From: RXIX01 sp003989075
Lineage (GTDB): Bacteria; Pseudomonadota; Gammaproteobacteria; Competibacterales; Competibacteraceae
Length of the DNA stretch: 64,000 nt
Assembly (NCBI GenBank): GCA_029780415.1
Contig: JAKOYN010000044.1
Location: forward strand, 62,001 to 126,000
Direction of reading: 5' to 3'
Part shown: in pieces, positions 62,216 to 64,000 of the stretch
Numbering within the stretch: the stretch's first letter is position 1
Layout: each line of letters begins with the position of its first letter
Position numbers and translations under genes: made by a program
The notes under the pieces: generated by a model
What the model was told of the DNA's origin: nothing
Database searches by the model: none
The model's input: the letters and a program-made list of their open reading frames with translations, nothing else

Positions 62216-62962
62216 TCACAGGTTGCTGTCGATGGGCAGAATAGCGCCGGTCATGCAACCGGATTCGCCAGGATCGCAGAGGAACGCAATGATCCGCGCG
62301 ATCTCAGCCGGACCGGTGCGGGTGCGCAGATGGGGCGCGGCCTGACGCAGCATGGCGGTATCAACCGCGCCCGGAGCAACCGCATTGACGCGAATGCCAT
62401 GCGTCTTGCCCTCAGCGGCGAGTGCTTCGGTCAGGCCGCTCAGGGCAAACTTGCTGACCGTATAGGCAGCATAGCCGGGGAACTTGACGGTATTGGCGAT
62501 GCCGCCGAGCGAAGACACATTGACCAGACTGCCGCCATGCGCCTGCACCATCATCAGCCGGAAGGCCTGTCGCGCGCACAGCACCGCGCCACGCAGGTTG
62601 ATCGCCATCAGCCGATCCCAATCGGCCATCGTCATGCTGGCAAAGGGCGCGCTGAGCAGGATGGCGGCATTGTTGACCAGTATATCCAGCCGGCCCAGGG
62701 TCGCGGCGATATCGCTAAAAACCGCATCCACCGCCGCCTCATCGGCGACATCCAGCACCCGCGCCGAGGCCGCCAGGCCCGCCGCGCGCAGTTGCAACAC
62801 CGTTGCATCCAGTTCCGCAGCGCTGCGGCTGGCGATCACCACATGGGCGCCCTTGCGCGCCAGCGCTTGCGCAGTCGCGGCGCCAATACCTCGGCCACCG
62901 CCGGTGATCAGGGCCACCTGACCGCGCAGAGTCGGGGAAACCGGGGACAGGACATCAGACAT
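62216..62962 (-). CDS. SDR-family oxidoreductase (FabG-like)
   Basis: A 248-residue classical short-chain dehydrogenase. ALITGGGRGIGAATAQ is the cofactor motif, NNAAIL and NVSSLGG carry Asn and Ser, and YAAYTVSKFAL has the catalytic YxxxK intact; GAILPIDSNL closes the protein. The substrate cannot be told; 3-oxoacyl or a small alcohol is typical. Converges on the GGDEF-EAL gene with 12 bases between. The 220 bases upstream (to FmdB) hold no supported ORF. Confidence 0.85.
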   Translation of the reverse strand: MSDVLSPVSPTLRGQVALITGGGRGIGAATAQALARKGAHVVIASRSAAELDATVLQLRAAGLAASARVLDVADEAAVDAVFSDIAATLGRLDILVNNAAILLSAPFASMTMADWDRLMAINLRGAVLCARQAFRLMMVQAHGGSLVNVSSLGGIANTVKFPGYAAYTVSKFALSGLTEALAAEGKTHGIRVNAVAPGAVDTAMLRQAAPHLRTRTGPAEIARIIAFLCDPGESGCMTGAILPIDSNL

Positions 62963-63185
62963 GGCACGTGCTCCGTTCCAAGGTTCAAGAGTAGATCCGC
63001 AATCAGGACCGCTGGCCCGCGCCTGACCCGGGTTGCATATTCCAGCGTCCGTTCAGTAAGGTGCAATCGGTTTCGGGAATCCCGCGCCACCTGACAAGCC
63101 GGCCCTTGAATTTCGGCGCGGCAATCCCCACAACGATAGACACTTTAAACCTCCCCTTGCCATCAGCCTGCCCGCGAGGTGCGCC

Positions 63186-63467
63186 ATGCCGATTTACGAA
63201 TATCGCTGCCAGTCCTGCAACCATGAACTGGAAGCGCTGCAAAAACTCAGTGACCCCGAACTGACCGAATGCCCGTCCTGCAAGCAGCCGCGCTTGCAGA
63301 AACTGATCTCGGCGGCCGGATTCCGCCTCAAGGGCAGCGGCTGGTACGAAACCGACTTTAAGAAAGGCAACCAGAAGAACCTGGCCAAGAGCGACACCTC
63401 CAGCGGCAGTTGCGATGGCGCCGGCGGCTGTGGCGCCTGCCCGACGCCCGCAGGTACGGCCAGCTAG
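63186..63467 (+). CDS. FmdB-family zinc ribbon protein
   Basis: A 93-residue protein. MPIYEYRCQSCNHELEALQKLSD opens with the first CxxC, ECPSCKQPRLQKLISAAGF holds the second, so one zinc is bound by four Cys. A Gly/Cys-rich tail (GSCDGAGGCGACP) adds four more Cys. FmdB proteins are regularly encoded just before aspS in gamma- and betaproteobacteria, as here; the function is unknown, with a regulatory role proposed. Confidence 0.9.
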   Translation: MPIYEYRCQSCNHELEALQKLSDPELTECPSCKQPRLQKLISAAGFRLKGSGWYETDFKKGNQKNLAKSDTSSGSCDGAGGCGACPTPAGTAS

Positions 63468-63484
63468 AACGCCAGCGTACATGC

Positions 63485-63511
63485 CGGACTCCGGTTGCGG
63501 CCAGGAGTCCG
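63485..63511. other. Inverted repeat between fmdB and aspS
   Basis: CGGACTCC and GGAGTCCG form a perfect 8-base inverted repeat with an 11-base loop, 18 bases after the fmdB stop. No T-run follows, so it is not a clear terminator; it could be an RNA hairpin or protein site in the aspS leader. Confidence 0.45.
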
Positions 63512-63620
63512 AATCCGTACCATTTCTGCCTCCATTCACCGGACATGGCTCGCGCGCCGGCCCGGCCCGCCCATTTCTTCCCAGTCCTGTTTGTTGCCAC
63601 ACGTACGGAACCCAGACACC

Positions 63621-64000
63621 ATGCGCAGCCATTATTGCGGCCAGGTCACCGATAGCCTGCTCGATCAAGACGTCACGCTTTGCGGTTGGGCACATCGCCG
63701 CCGCGATCATGGAGGCGTGATTTTCATCGACCTGCGCGACCGCGAGGGCCTGGTGCAGGTAGTCATCGATCCTGATGTGCCGGACGCCTTCGCCCACGCC
63801 GAGCGCGTGCGCAATGAATATGTGCTGCGGGTGACCGGCCGGGTGCGCCGGCGCCCCGCAGGCACCGAGAATGCCAATCTGGCCACCGGCGCGGTGGAAG
63901 TGCTGGCCCGCGAGGTCGAGATTCTCAACCGCGCCGAGCCGCTGCCCTTCCAGCTCGACGATGATGACACCTCCGAGGAAGTGCGGCTGCGCTATCGCTA
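63621..64000 (+). CDS. aspS: Aspartyl-tRNA synthetase, N-terminal part (runs off the window)
   Basis: The first 126 residues of AspRS. MRSHYCGQVTDSLLDQDVTLCGWAHRRRDHGGVIFIDLRDREGLVQVV is the typical N-terminal OB-fold anticodon-binding domain of bacterial AspRS, followed by the linker to the catalytic domain (EILNRAEPLPFQLDD and TSEEVRLRYR). The class II catalytic motifs lie beyond the window. Whether it charges only tRNA-Asp or also tRNA-Asn cannot be judged here. Confidence 0.93.
   Translation, partial: MRSHYCGQVTDSLLDQDVTLCGWAHRRRDHGGVIFIDLRDREGLVQVVIDPDVPDAFAHAERVRNEYVLRVTGRVRRRPAGTENANLATGAVEVLAREVEILNRAEPLPFQLDDDDTSEEVRLRYR

Overview
The window is high-GC, densely packed chromosomal DNA from a gammaproteobacterium. 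The main evidence is gene order. The E. coli-like trkA-rsmB-fmt-def-dprA-smg-tsaC block is present, with ntrX/ntrY and full-length topA inserted. There is an rpoS-type sigma factor, a nagZ-hpt-MTIP group and a pcm/rhodanese/tolC group. A Chromatiales- or Competibacter-like lineage would fit, but this is inference. I see no rRNA, CRISPR array, prophage or intact insertion sequence. One tRNA-Ser(UGA) is present.

Layout. 0-5.8 kb: trmO-corA, a metallo-beta-lactamase hydrolase, an Mth938-domain protein, rpoS, surE and an Smr-domain protein. 5.8-13.2 kb: a cluster of lipid-modification and stress genes (two CFA-type methyltransferases, DUF1295, DUF2878, DUF1365, a FAD oxidoreductase and an NTF2-like protein) divergent from an SDR, with a palindromic operator candidate in the shared promoter region. 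13.2-16.4 kb: an orphan histidine kinase, a PTPS-III-like pterin enzyme and truD. 16.4-19.4 kb: RDD, tolC, rhodanese and pcm on the minus strand. 19.6-34.1 kb: trkA, ntrX, ntrY, DUF4390, rsmB, fmt and def (minus), then a LysM lipoprotein, dprA, smg, topA and tsaC (plus). 34.1-37.0 kb: nagZ, a DsrE-like gene, hpt and S-methylthioinosine phosphorylase for cell-wall and purine salvage.

37.3-45.3 kb holds the most interesting locus. It is a tightly coupled five-gene signalling operon: a 5xPAS-GGDEF-EAL protein with a C-terminal zinc-binding CZB-like domain, a membrane PAS histidine kinase, a single-domain receiver, an HsbR-like receiver-PP2C phosphatase and an HsbA-like STAS protein. It looks like a self-contained circuit linking phosphorelay, partner switching and c-di-GMP.

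45.3-52.1 kb: a DUF4239-like membrane protein, gabD, the osmoregulated glucan genes opgG-orf-opgH, then tRNA-Ser with a clear terminator. 52.2-52.6 kb: a GIY-YIG gene broken by one nonsense codon, next to palindromic and tandem repeats. 52.7-56.4 kb: speC plus carboxy(nor)spermidine dehydrogenase and decarboxylase, the alternative spermidine route. 56.7-62.2 kb: a CheB/CheR-PAS sensor split by one in-frame stop, a REP-like palindrome, and a second PAS-GGDEF-EAL protein with a degenerate EAL domain. 62.2-64 kb: an SDR, an FmdB zinc ribbon protein and the 5' end of aspS, cut by the window edge.

Functional calls come from reading motifs and gene order. No database search was possible.
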